A stretch of 64,000 nucleotides of DNA from contig NZ_CP032543.1 in NCBI RefSeq assembly GCF_003610995.1, positions 6,944,001-7,008,000 on the forward strand, in the 5' to 3' direction. The DNA comes from Streptomyces griseus subsp. griseus (GTDB lineage Bacteria > Actinomycetota > Actinomycetes > Streptomycetales > Streptomycetaceae). The notes beneath the pieces were generated by a model, which saw nothing but the letters and a program-made list of their open reading frames with translations, ran no database searches and was not told the origin of the DNA. This document shows positions 26,444-34,723 of the stretch, one piece after another. The position numbers and the translations under genes were made by a program. Within the stretch, counting starts at the first letter, position 1, and each line of letters opens with the position of its first letter.

Positions 26444-27667
26444 ATGAACACGGTGCTGAACATGCCGCGCTTCCTGCTGGACGACGCGCGGGCGGTGCGT
26501 GACCCCTATCCGGTCTACCGCCGCCTCCGCGCCTACGGCCCGGTCTGCCGGGGCGGACCGGGGCAGTGGGTCTTCCCCCGCCACGAGGAGGTCTCCGCGC
26601 TGCTGCGCGACCCCCGGCTGGGCCGGGAGTTCCCCGAGGAGTACCAGGCGGTCTCGGTGGGCGAAGGACCGGCCAACGACTATCTGCGGCGCATCGTCGT
26701 CGACCGCGACCGGCCCGACCACACCCGGCTGCGCCGGCTGCTCACCAAGTCGCTCAGCCCGGCGATGATCCGCGGCCTGCGCGAGCCCATCGCGCTCCTC
26801 GTCGACGGGCTGCTGGACCGGTTCGCCGAGGAGCGCCGCTTCGACCTCGTACGCGATCTGGCCGTGCCCGTACCGATGATGGTGATGAGCGAGCTGCTGG
26901 ACATCCCGCGCGCCGACCGTGACGACATCGCCCGCCTGTCCACCTCGCTCGCCCAGGCGTTCGCGGTCTTCATCTCGGAGGACAAGCGGCGCGAGGCGCA
27001 CGGGGCCGTGGTCGAGTTGCGGGAGTACATGGCCGGGCTGGTCCGCGAGCGCAGGCGCCGGCCGGGCGATGACCTGCTGTCGCGGATGCTCACCGCGGTC
27101 AAGGACGGCGAGGAGCCGCTGACCGACGAGGAGATCATCGACAACGCGCTGTTCGTCTACTACGCGGGGTTCGAGACGACCACCAACGCGATCGCCACCG
27201 GCGGCGACCTCTTCGTCCACCAGCCCCACACCCAGCGGCAGTTGCGGGCCGACCCGGGCATCGTCCCCAGCGCGCTGGAGGAGTTCATGCGCTACGACGC
27301 GCCCATCCACGCCACCACCCGGCTGGCCACCGAACCGATCGAGATCGCCGGCCTGACGATCCGCAAGGGACGGGTGGTGGTGCTGCTCCTCGCCTCCGCC
27401 AACCATGACGAGCGGGTGTTCCCCGATCCGGCGCGGGCCGACCTGACCCGGTCGCCCAACCCGCACCTCAGCTTCGGCGGCGGTATCCACCACTGCCTGG
27501 GCGCGGCGCTCGCCCGGGTCGAGGGGGCGGTGGTCTTCGAGCGGCTGGTCGCCCGCTTCGCGGACATCGAGTCGGCCGGTGAGGGCGTCTGGGAGCCCAG
27601 CGAGGGCGGCTTCCGCTTCCCCTACTGGGCCCACCGCGGCCTGCCGGTGGCGGTGCGCCCCGCCTGA
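26444..27667 (+). CDS. Cytochrome P450 tailoring enzyme B
   Basis: 407 residues from ATG 26444 behind GGGAGGTG. It has YYAGFETTTNAI (I-helix), LEEFMRYDAPIH (ExxR-type helix) and FGGGIHHCLGAALA (haem Cys loop). It looks like the product of a duplication shared with the divergent P450 at 25031-26254; both begin in the same 190-base gap. Two similar oxidases suggest successive oxidations of the same or related positions. Its end overlaps the convergent PPTase gene by 46 bases. Confidence 0.9.
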   Translation: MNTVLNMPRFLLDDARAVRDPYPVYRRLRAYGPVCRGGPGQWVFPRHEEVSALLRDPRLGREFPEEYQAVSVGEGPANDYLRRIVVDRDRPDHTRLRRLLTKSLSPAMIRGLREPIALLVDGLLDRFAEERRFDLVRDLAVPVPMMVMSELLDIPRADRDDIARLSTSLAQAFAVFISEDKRREAHGAVVELREYMAGLVRERRRRPGDDLLSRMLTAVKDGEEPLTDEEIIDNALFVYYAGFETTTNAIATGGDLFVHQPHTQRQLRADPGIVPSALEEFMRYDAPIHATTRLATEPIEIAGLTIRKGRVVVLLLASANHDERVFPDPARADLTRSPNPHLSFGGGIHHCLGAALARVEGAVVFERLVARFADIESAGEGVWEPSEGGFRFPYWAHRGLPVAVRPA

Positions 27668-28368
27668 CCCGGGCGGGGGAGCGAACCGGCCGGTGCGGCG
27701 ATCGCGGTGACCACGGTGCCGGTTCCGGCGGCCCAGCGCCCCCGCAGGGCCGGAAAGCCGGTGGCGGCGGGGTCGAACGCGGCGTCGTCCCGGCGGACCC
27801 GGCGGGCGCCGCCCGGGACCGGCCGCACCACGAAACCGCCGGAGTGGCGGCCGTGGGCGAGGACGACCTCGGCGTCGTCGAAGCCCAGCCAGCACCGCAT
27901 CGCCGGATACCAGACCTTGTAGTACGCCTCCTTGGCGCTGAAGAGCAGCCGGCACCACGGCACATCCGAACCGCCCGCAGCCAGCTCGGCCAGGTGGGCC
28001 CGCTCGGCCGCCGAGGCCACCTGGTCCAGCACCCGGGGCGGCAGCGGGGCGCGCGGTTCGGCGTCGATGCCCAGCCCGTCGGCGTCACGGGTCCGGGCCA
28101 CCGCCGCCGCCCGGTAGCCCCGGCAGTGCGTCAGGGAGCCGACCGTCCCGGCGGGCCACCGGGGCGCCCCGTCGGCACCGCGCAGCAGTGGCACGGGCGG
28201 GTGGCCCAGTTCTGCCAGGCAGCCACGGGCCAGCCGCCGGACGGTTCCGTACTCGGCCAGCCGCAGCGGCAACGCACTGGCCGCCTGCCGCCGTTCGGCC
28301 CCGAAGAGCTCCGGGCCGGTCAGCTCACCTATGGTCTCCCGGGCCACCGCGTACGCCGGCAGCAGCAT
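27622..28368 (-). CDS. 4'-phosphopantetheinyl transferase (Sfp/EntD-type)
   Basis: 248 residues starting 5 bases after the AMP-ligase stop, so the two are coupled. Family motifs: GLGIDAEPRAPLP (Mg and CoA binding), and FSAKEAYYKVWYPAMRCWLGF, the WxxKEAxxK-type helix with the catalytic Glu and Lys. It attaches the phosphopantetheine arm to carrier domains. Here that means the aryl carrier and PCPs of the two NRPSs, the MbtH-A-PCP protein and the discrete ACP. Confidence 0.9.
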   Translation of the reverse strand: MLLPAYAVARETIGELTGPELFGAERRQAASALPLRLAEYGTVRRLARGCLAELGHPPVPLLRGADGAPRWPAGTVGSLTHCRGYRAAAVARTRDADGLGIDAEPRAPLPPRVLDQVASAAERAHLAELAAGGSDVPWCRLLFSAKEAYYKVWYPAMRCWLGFDDAEVVLAHGRHSGGFVVRPVPGGARRVRRDDAAFDPAATGFPALRGRWAAGTGTVVTAIAAPAGSLPRPGQAGRTATGRPRWAQ

Positions 28369-28373
28369 ACGGA

Positions 28374-29981
28374 TCAACCGGAGGCCACCGTCGCCCGCAG
28401 CGCCACCTTGTCGATCTTGCCCACGGGGGTCCGGGGCAGCACCGGCAGCTCCCGGACCTCGTCGGGCAGCTTGAACGCGGCCAACCCCTGGCCGGCCAGA
28501 TACCGCTTGATCTCCACCAGCGTGGGCGCCCGCTCCGCCTGGCGGCCGGGGACCACGAACGCCAGGACGGCCTCGCCGAGTTCCGCGTCCGGCCGGGCGA
28601 CCACGGCGGCGTCGTCGATGGCCTCGTGGCTCCGCAGATGCCCCTCGATCTCGTCGGCCGACACCTTCTCCCCGCCCCGGTTGATGACATCCTTGGCGCG
28701 GCCGACGATCACCAGGTTGCCCTCGGGTGTGAGCCGGGCCAGGTCGCCGGTGCGGAAGAAGCCGTCGGGGGTGAACGAGGTGCCGTTCGCCGCGGGCGCG
28801 TTCCAGTAGCCGTTGATGGTGTACGGGCCGCGCGTCACCAGCTCGCCCACCGCGCCCGCCGGAACCTCGCGCAACTCCTCGTCGACCAGGCGGAGTTCGT
28901 CGAGACCGGAGAGCGGCCTGCCCTCGGTGCCGTGCACCACCTCCTCCGGGTCGTCGAGGCGGGTGTAGGTGAGCAGCCCCTCGCCGATGCCGAACCAGTT
29001 GGTGATCCGGCAGTTGAGCGCGGACTGCGTGCGGCCCGCCGCCTGCTGGTCGAACTTGGAGCTGCCGACCTGGAGGACGACCCCCTTCATGTCGACGGGC
29101 CGGGCCGCGGCGGCCCGCGACCACAGCGCCGCGAGGGCGGGCACCACGGTGGTGTGGGTGACCCCCTCCTTCTCCACCAGCGGGAACACCTCGTCGGGGG
29201 AGGGGCTCGCGGCCAGGACGGCCTTGCCGCCCACCAGCAGCGCGCCGAGCACGCCAGGGCACCCCAGGGCCGCGTTGTGCGCCGCCGGGTTCGCGGCCAG
29301 GTAGACGCTGTCGGCGCCGAACCCCAGGGCCTCCGCACAGGCGGCGATGTTGAAGAGGTAGTCGTCGTGCGTCCGGGGGATCAGCTTCGGCTTCCCGGTG
29401 CTCCCACCGCTGAGCAGCAGGAACGCGACGCCCGACGGATCGACCTCCGGCAGCGGCCCGGCCCCGGCGCCCCGGGCCCGTACCCGGTCCAGCGACGGCA
29501 GCTCCCCGCCGTCGCCCGCCACGATCACGGTGCGTACCCCCGGCAGCGCGGACGCCCGGCGGGCGAGGGTGCGGTAGTCGAAGCCCAGGAAGCGGTCGGC
29601 GGTGACATAGCCGACCGCGTCGGAGGCCGCGATCAGGTGCCGGACCTCGCTGTCCCGGTGCCCCGGCAGCGCGAGCACCGGGATGATGCCCGCCCGGAAC
29701 ATCCCCACCGTGACGGTGAGGAACTCGATCACGTTCGGCAGCTGGACCACGACCCGGTCCCCGGGGCTCACCCCCTCGGCCAGCAGCCCGCGCGCGATCT
29801 CGTCCGCCTCGGCGCGTACCTCGCCGTGGGTGATACGGCGTCGGCGGTCCACGGCGGCCGTCCGGTCGGGGGCGGTCCCGGCCACGGCGGTCAGCGCGTC
29901 GCCCAGCGGTACCCCCCGCCAGATCCCGGCGGCCCGGTAGCGGGCGGCGTCCTCGTCGCTCCACGGCGTGAACTCATCCAT
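28374..29981 (-). CDS. Aryl-AMP ligase (EntE/DhbE family), probably for a quinoline acid
   Basis: 535 residues, the size of EntE and DhbE, which adenylate a free aryl acid and load it on a carrier protein. Motif A3 is LLLSGGSTGKPKLIPRTHDDYLFN, as in DHB/salicylate ligases. In the pocket segment AHNAALGCPGV, DhbE has a Tyr right after His-Asn that packs on the aryl ring; here it is Ala, opening room for a larger ring. With the tryptophan-to-quinoline block at the right end, 3-hydroxyquinaldic acid is the best guess. The acceptor would be the N-terminal ArCP of NRPS1. It is divergent from the FAAL-like gene. Confidence 0.85.
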   Translation of the reverse strand: MDEFTPWSDEDAARYRAAGIWRGVPLGDALTAVAGTAPDRTAAVDRRRRITHGEVRAEADEIARGLLAEGVSPGDRVVVQLPNVIEFLTVTVGMFRAGIIPVLALPGHRDSEVRHLIAASDAVGYVTADRFLGFDYRTLARRASALPGVRTVIVAGDGGELPSLDRVRARGAGAGPLPEVDPSGVAFLLLSGGSTGKPKLIPRTHDDYLFNIAACAEALGFGADSVYLAANPAAHNAALGCPGVLGALLVGGKAVLAASPSPDEVFPLVEKEGVTHTTVVPALAALWSRAAAARPVDMKGVVLQVGSSKFDQQAAGRTQSALNCRITNWFGIGEGLLTYTRLDDPEEVVHGTEGRPLSGLDELRLVDEELREVPAGAVGELVTRGPYTINGYWNAPAANGTSFTPDGFFRTGDLARLTPEGNLVIVGRAKDVINRGGEKVSADEIEGHLRSHEAIDDAAVVARPDAELGEAVLAFVVPGRQAERAPTLVEIKRYLAGQGLAAFKLPDEVRELPVLPRTPVGKIDKVALRATVASG

Positions 29982-30128
29982 GGGCGCCAGTGTTCCGGGC
30001 CGCCCGGCGATCCGGCCGAAGACGGACAGAGCCGTGAAAGAGACGACGGCCGCCTCGGCGATCGCTCCTAGTGTCACCAGCGTCGCCGGGGAGATTCCGG
30101 CCCCCGGCGCCCCGCTAAGGAGTGGTAG

Positions 30129-31805
30129 ATGAGCCGACCCCACACGCTGAGCTGGCTCGACGCGCCCCGCGACGACACCGGGGTGGAGATGTTCGACGAG
30201 GCGTCCAGCGTCTACCGGCCCTACTCCGAGATCGCCGCCACGGCGGTCCGGATCTCGGGCGGGCTGATCGAGGAGGGCGTGCCCCGTGGGGCGGTCGTAC
30301 CGCTGCTCTGCTCCACCGGCCCCGGACTGATCGCCGCCTTCTACGGTGTGCAGGCCGCCGGATGCGTGGTGAGCGTCCTGGCACCGCCCACCCGGGTCTC
30401 CGGCGAGGCGGGCCGCGAGCACATCCGCACCGTCGTCACCGCCGTCGCCGCCGACACCGTGGTCGTCGAGGCCGTCCACCACGACCACCTGGTGGAGGTC
30501 CTCGCCGAGGCCGGGCTGCGTACCCGCGTACTGCTCCTGGAACAGCTCGCCGCCGCCGGCCCGGGCCGCCGCACCCCGGACGACCGCGCGCTCGTCCAGT
30601 TCACCTCGGGCAGCTCCGGACGGCCGCGCGGGGTGCAGGTCGGCCACGCTGCACTCGACGCGAACACCGCCGCGATCCGCGCCTGGGAGAAGGCCGGACC
30701 CGACGACTCCTGGTGTTCCTGGCTGCCGATGCACCACGACATGGGACTCATCGGCTGCCTGGTGGTGCCGGTCTCGGGCAACAACCGGCTCGCCGTGTGC
30801 AGGCCCGAGACCTTCCTGCGCCACCCGCTGGCGTACCTCACGCGCTTCGACGCCGCACGGGTCGCCCAGCCGGCCACGATCACCGCCACCCCGGCCTTCG
30901 GCCTCCAGCGCATCGTGGACCGGATCGGCCCCGCCGACCTCGAAGGCGCCGACCTCTCCCGTACCCGGGCCGTGATCGTCGCGGCCGAACGCGTCGACCC
31001 CGCACTCGTTGGCCGCTTCACCGAACTGATGCGGCCTCACGGGCTGGCCCCGGCGGCCCTCACCCCGGCCTACGGGCTGGCCGAGAGCACCCTCGCCGTC
31101 ACCGGCGTGCCGGTCGACCGGACCCCGCGCGTGGTCCGGGTGCACCGCGACGACCTGCGGGTGGGGGCCCGGGTCCGCCTCCTGGCCGACGCCCCGGAGC
31201 ACGACCGTACCCACGACACCGTCCAGGTGATCGGCTGCGGGGAGGCGCTGGAGGGCCTGACGGTGCAGGTGGCCGGCGACGACGGGCGGGCGCTGCCCGA
31301 AGGCCACGTCGGCGAACTGGTCGTCACCGGAACCTCGCTGGCCGACGGCTACCTCGCATCGCCCCCCGGCTCGGGCACCGCGTTCGAGGACGGCCGGCTC
31401 CTCACCCGGGACGTCGCCTTCGAGCTGGACGGCGAGTTCTACGTCCTGGGCCGGCTCGGCGACAGCGTCAAGGTCAACGCCCGTCCGCTCTTCGCCGAGG
31501 ACGTCGAGTTGATGCTCGGGCAGGCCGGGCTCAACCTCAGCAGGGTCTGCGTCGTCCTGGGCGAGGCCGGCGGCCGGCCGCACGCGGTGGCGGTCCTCGA
31601 GGATCTCGACTCCCGTGCCGCCGGGGTCGCCGGGGACGTGCTCGCCGCCGCCTGCCCCGGCACCCGCAGACATGTCGCCCAGGTGCCGCGCGGCGCGATC
31701 CCGCGCACCAGCAGCGGCAAGAGCCGCCGCCGGCAGCTGTGGCAGCGCCTCAGCCAGGAACACGCCTTCGACGCGGTGCCCACCGCCACCGACACACCTG
31801 CCTGA
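30129..31805 (+). CDS. Fatty acyl-AMP ligase-like enzyme (FAAL family)
   Basis: 558 residues behind AAGGAG. An AMP-forming adenylation enzyme with LVQFTSGSSGRPRGVQVGH (A3) and SWLPMHHDMGLIG, a motif diagnostic of FAALs, which activate acids for direct transfer to a carrier protein and not to CoA. It ends with the usual PRTSSGKSRR lysine motif. The next gene, 23 bases on, encodes a carrier protein, its evident partner. The acid may be fatty or another carboxylic acid; FAAL relatives also handle aryl and short acids. It opens the plus-strand operon running to 37005. Confidence 0.85.
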   Translation: MSRPHTLSWLDAPRDDTGVEMFDEASSVYRPYSEIAATAVRISGGLIEEGVPRGAVVPLLCSTGPGLIAAFYGVQAAGCVVSVLAPPTRVSGEAGREHIRTVVTAVAADTVVVEAVHHDHLVEVLAEAGLRTRVLLLEQLAAAGPGRRTPDDRALVQFTSGSSGRPRGVQVGHAALDANTAAIRAWEKAGPDDSWCSWLPMHHDMGLIGCLVVPVSGNNRLAVCRPETFLRHPLAYLTRFDAARVAQPATITATPAFGLQRIVDRIGPADLEGADLSRTRAVIVAAERVDPALVGRFTELMRPHGLAPAALTPAYGLAESTLAVTGVPVDRTPRVVRVHRDDLRVGARVRLLADAPEHDRTHDTVQVIGCGEALEGLTVQVAGDDGRALPEGHVGELVVTGTSLADGYLASPPGSGTAFEDGRLLTRDVAFELDGEFYVLGRLGDSVKVNARPLFAEDVELMLGQAGLNLSRVCVVLGEAGGRPHAVAVLEDLDSRAAGVAGDVLAAACPGTRRHVAQVPRGAIPRTSSGKSRRRQLWQRLSQEHAFDAVPTATDTPA

Positions 31806-31828
31806 CCGGCCGAAGAACAGGAGAACCC

Positions 31829-32098
31829 ATGTCCTACTCCAGTGAAGAGGTGCGCGAGACCGTGCTCGCGATCATCGAGCAACTCGCCCCCGAACGGGAG
31901 CGGTTCGACGCGGGAAGAGACATGCGCCTGGTCGAGGACCTCGGCTTCCACTCCCTCGCCCTGCTGGAGATGGCGTTCGCGATCGAGGACGACTTCGACC
32001 TCCCGCCGATCGACGAGAAGACCGGCCGCTCCATCCAGACCACGGAACAGGTACTCGCCTACGTCCTGAGCCAGGTGGAGGTCAGGACCCCGTCGTGA
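31829..32098 (+). CDS. Discrete acyl carrier protein
   Basis: 89 residues. It has the helix-bundle pattern of carrier proteins, with the phosphopantetheine serine in LGFHSLALLEM; the residue before the Ser is His where most carriers have Asp. The following acidic helix (AFAIEDDFDLP) is typical. It lies between the FAAL and the exporter genes and would carry the acyl group activated by the FAAL, perhaps to the free condensation protein at 55826-57148. Confidence 0.88.
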   Translation: MSYSSEEVRETVLAIIEQLAPERERFDAGRDMRLVEDLGFHSLALLEMAFAIEDDFDLPPIDEKTGRSIQTTEQVLAYVLSQVEVRTPS

Positions 32099-32140
32099 TC
32101 GCCACCACCCACCCGAGCACGACGTGACGAAGGAGCCACG

Positions 32141-33079
32141 ATGACCGAGGCGATCGCCCTGACGGACCTCACCAAGCGATTCGGTGAACACACCGCACTC
32201 GACCGCGTCTCGCTGCGCATACCGGCCGGAACCGTGGTGGGCCTGCTCGGCCCCAACGGCGCGGGCAAGACCACCCTGATCAACTGCCTCACCACGTTGC
32301 TGCGGCCCGACGGCGGCACCGTCCGCGTCCTCGGCCACGACCCCGGGACCGACCCGTCCCTGGTCCGCGCCAACATCGCCGTCACCGGTCAGTTCGCCGC
32401 CCTCGACGAGCAGATCAGCCCGCACGAGAACCTGGTCTTCTTCGGCCGGCTGCTGGGGCTGGGCCGGGGCGAGGCCCAGCGGCGGGCGGGGGAGATGCTG
32501 GAGCGGTTCGAGCTGAGCGAGGCGGCCCGCGCCCCGGTGGGCTACCTCTCCGGCGGTATGCGCCGCCGCCTCGACCTCGCCGTCAGCCTGGTCGTCCCCC
32601 GGCCCGTGCTCGTACTCGACGAACCGACCACGGGCCTGGACCCGCGCAGCCGCAAGCTCCTGTGGGACATGGTCCGGGACGAGGCGGCTCGCGGCGTGGC
32701 CGTCCTGCTCACCACGCAGTACCTGGAGGAGGCCGACCAGCTCGCCGACCGCATCGTCGTCATCGACAAGGGCCGGGTGCTGGCGGACGGCTCGTCGGAC
32801 GAGCTCAAGCGCGAGGTGGGCGGCGTCATGTGCCGGCTCACCATGACCAGCGGCGCCGACACCGAGGCGGTGCGGCTGGCCCTCAGCGACCTGCCGGGCG
32901 TCGCCGCCGAGGGCGACAAGGTCACCGTCCCCATGTCGCAGCCGGAGGACCTCGGGACGGTGATCGGCCGGGTGGACCGGACCGGGCTGCGGATCGCCGA
33001 CATCGAGGTGACCAGGCCGACGCTGGACGAGGTCTTCTTCGCGCTCACCGAGCCGCTGGAGAAGGAGGCCACCCGATGA
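32141..33079 (+). CDS. ABC exporter ATP-binding protein (DrrA-like)
   Basis: 312 residues with Walker A GLLGPNGAGKTTLIN, signature YLSGGMRRRLDLA, Walker B VLVLDEPTTGLDP and the DrrA-type C-terminal domain. DrrA-type ATPases pair with separate membrane proteins to export antibiotics. The next two genes encode such partners, joined by ATGA overlaps. It is the likely exporter and self-resistance ATPase for the cluster product. Confidence 0.93.
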   Translation: MTEAIALTDLTKRFGEHTALDRVSLRIPAGTVVGLLGPNGAGKTTLINCLTTLLRPDGGTVRVLGHDPGTDPSLVRANIAVTGQFAALDEQISPHENLVFFGRLLGLGRGEAQRRAGEMLERFELSEAARAPVGYLSGGMRRRLDLAVSLVVPRPVLVLDEPTTGLDPRSRKLLWDMVRDEAARGVAVLLTTQYLEEADQLADRIVVIDKGRVLADGSSDELKREVGGVMCRLTMTSGADTEAVRLALSDLPGVAAEGDKVTVPMSQPEDLGTVIGRVDRTGLRIADIEVTRPTLDEVFFALTEPLEKEATR

Positions 33080-33894
33080 GCGCCGCCCCCGACCTCGCCA
33101 CCCGGCCCGGCACCCAGCCGGCCCCGGGCCAACCGCCCGGCTGGCGCCACGACTTCGAGGTGCTCTTCGACCGGGTGCGCGCCCGCTCCTTCTCACGCGG
33201 CGGCCTGGTCGCCACCGTGGTGCAGCCACTGCTCTTCTACGCCATCTTCTACTGCACCTTCGCCGGGATGCTGGACGAGCGGGGCATCGGCTTCGGCCGC
33301 TTCGTGACCGCCACCGTCCTGGTGCAGGCGCTGATGTTCGTGGCCATCGGGAGCGCCACCGAGCTCTCCGCCGACCGCACCAGCGGCGTCTTCGCCCGGC
33401 TGCTGACCAGCCCGGTCGACATGCGGGCGATGAGCCTGGCGCACCTGACCGTGGTGGCGTTGCAGGGCCTGCTCTGCACGGTCGTGATCACCCTCACCGG
33501 GCACCTGGCGGGCTTCCGCTTCGACCGAGGTGCACTCGCCGCCCTCGGCTTCGTGGTGGTCGCCGTGGCCTTCGCGGTGGCCCTGTCGCTGGCCACCGCC
33601 ACCATCGCCCTGCGCATCGGCAACGCCGAGGCGCTCAGCGCGGTGCTCCACCTTCCGTACCTGCCGCTGCTCGTGCTCTCCACCGGCTTCGTCGAGGCCG
33701 GCCTCTTCCCCGGCTGGCTCCAGCCGATCGTCGCCGCCTCGCCGGTCTCCGGGGTGATCGACACCCTGCGCGCCCTCTCCACCGCCGAGCTGACCTGGAG
33801 TGCGACGCTGCCCGGCCTGGCCTGGCTGGTGGGGCTCATCGCCCTCTTCTCATGGACCACGACCGCCGCGTTCCGGAAGGTGGCCATCCGATGA
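33076..33894 (+). CDS. ABC-2-type exporter permease 1
   Basis: 272 residues with about six hydrophobic segments and the ABC-2 family pattern (ERTSGVFARLLTSPV-like stretch SADRTSGVFARLLTSPVD, LPYLPLLVLSTGFV). It pairs with the preceding ATPase; start and stop codons overlap by four bases on both sides. It may form a heteromer with permease 2. Confidence 0.9.
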   Translation: MSAAPDLATRPGTQPAPGQPPGWRHDFEVLFDRVRARSFSRGGLVATVVQPLLFYAIFYCTFAGMLDERGIGFGRFVTATVLVQALMFVAIGSATELSADRTSGVFARLLTSPVDMRAMSLAHLTVVALQGLLCTVVITLTGHLAGFRFDRGALAALGFVVVAVAFAVALSLATATIALRIGNAEALSAVLHLPYLPLLVLSTGFVEAGLFPGWLQPIVAASPVSGVIDTLRALSTAELTWSATLPGLAWLVGLIALFSWTTTAAFRKVAIR

Positions 33895-34721
33895 CCGTGC
33901 AGACGCCCGGACCGACGGCACCGACGGTGGCGCCGCCCCCCTCGCCCGAACCGACCACGCTGCTCGGCGCCTCCGTGATCATCGGCGGCCGGGTGATCCG
34001 GCAGTTCGTCCGCAACCGGATGATGCTCATCGTCACCGTCGCCTTCCCGCTGCTCCAACTGTTCATGCTGCTGGCCGCCTTCAGCGTGCTGGTCCGCGAC
34101 ACCCAGGACGTCGACTACGTACGGCGGCTGGCCCCGCTGATCGTCCTCACCACGGCGTTCTCCTCGATCCTCACCACCGCGATCGCCCTGTGGAGCGACA
34201 TCCGCAGCGGGGTCTTCGACCGGCTGCGCGCGATGCCGCTGGACATGCGGGCGTACGTCTTCGGGCGGATCGGCGGCGACTTCGTACGGATCATGGGGGT
34301 GGCCGTCCTGGTCACCCTGGTCGCCCACACCGTCGGCTTCCGGTTCTCCCAGGGGCTGCCGGCCGTCCTCGGCTTCTTCGGGATCGTGGCCCTCTTCGGG
34401 ATGATGTGCAGCGCGCTTGCGGTCGCCGTCGCGCTCGTCGCCCAGCACCCCGGCATCATCGTGCGCTACGTGCAGATGCCCACACTGGTCCTGACGTTGA
34501 TGTCCACCGGCTATGTCCCGCTGGAGGCATTCCCGGAGTGGATCCGTCCGGCGGTGAGCGTCAACCCGGTCTCGCTGGCCGCCGACGCACTGACCGGGCT
34601 CTCCTCGCAGGGGGCGCTGACAGCGCCGGTGCTCGGCACCGCGGCCTGGACGATCGGCATCACCACCGTGTGCACCGTCGTGGCCACGCGCCGCTTCACG
34701 GCGCTGATGAGGCGTGGCTGA
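33891..34721 (+). CDS. ABC-2-type exporter permease 2
   Basis: 276 residues with a Pro-rich N-terminus, about six hydrophobic segments and the ABC-2 pattern (SGVFDRLRAMPLDMRAY, MSTGYVPLEAFPEW). It is clearly related to permease 1 and probably forms a heterodimer with it under the shared DrrA-like ATPase. Confidence 0.9.
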   Translation: MTVQTPGPTAPTVAPPPSPEPTTLLGASVIIGGRVIRQFVRNRMMLIVTVAFPLLQLFMLLAAFSVLVRDTQDVDYVRRLAPLIVLTTAFSSILTTAIALWSDIRSGVFDRLRAMPLDMRAYVFGRIGGDFVRIMGVAVLVTLVAHTVGFRFSQGLPAVLGFFGIVALFGMMCSALAVAVALVAQHPGIIVRYVQMPTLVLTLMSTGYVPLEAFPEWIRPAVSVNPVSLAADALTGLSSQGALTAPVLGTAAWTIGITTVCTVVATRRFTALMRRG

Positions 34722-34723
34722 CC

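Noticed and set aside
29982..30128. Zur or DmdR box in the divergent promoter of the AMP ligase and FAAL
   Set aside because: No palindrome near either consensus was found by eye, also not at 57149-57318 or 38594-38754.
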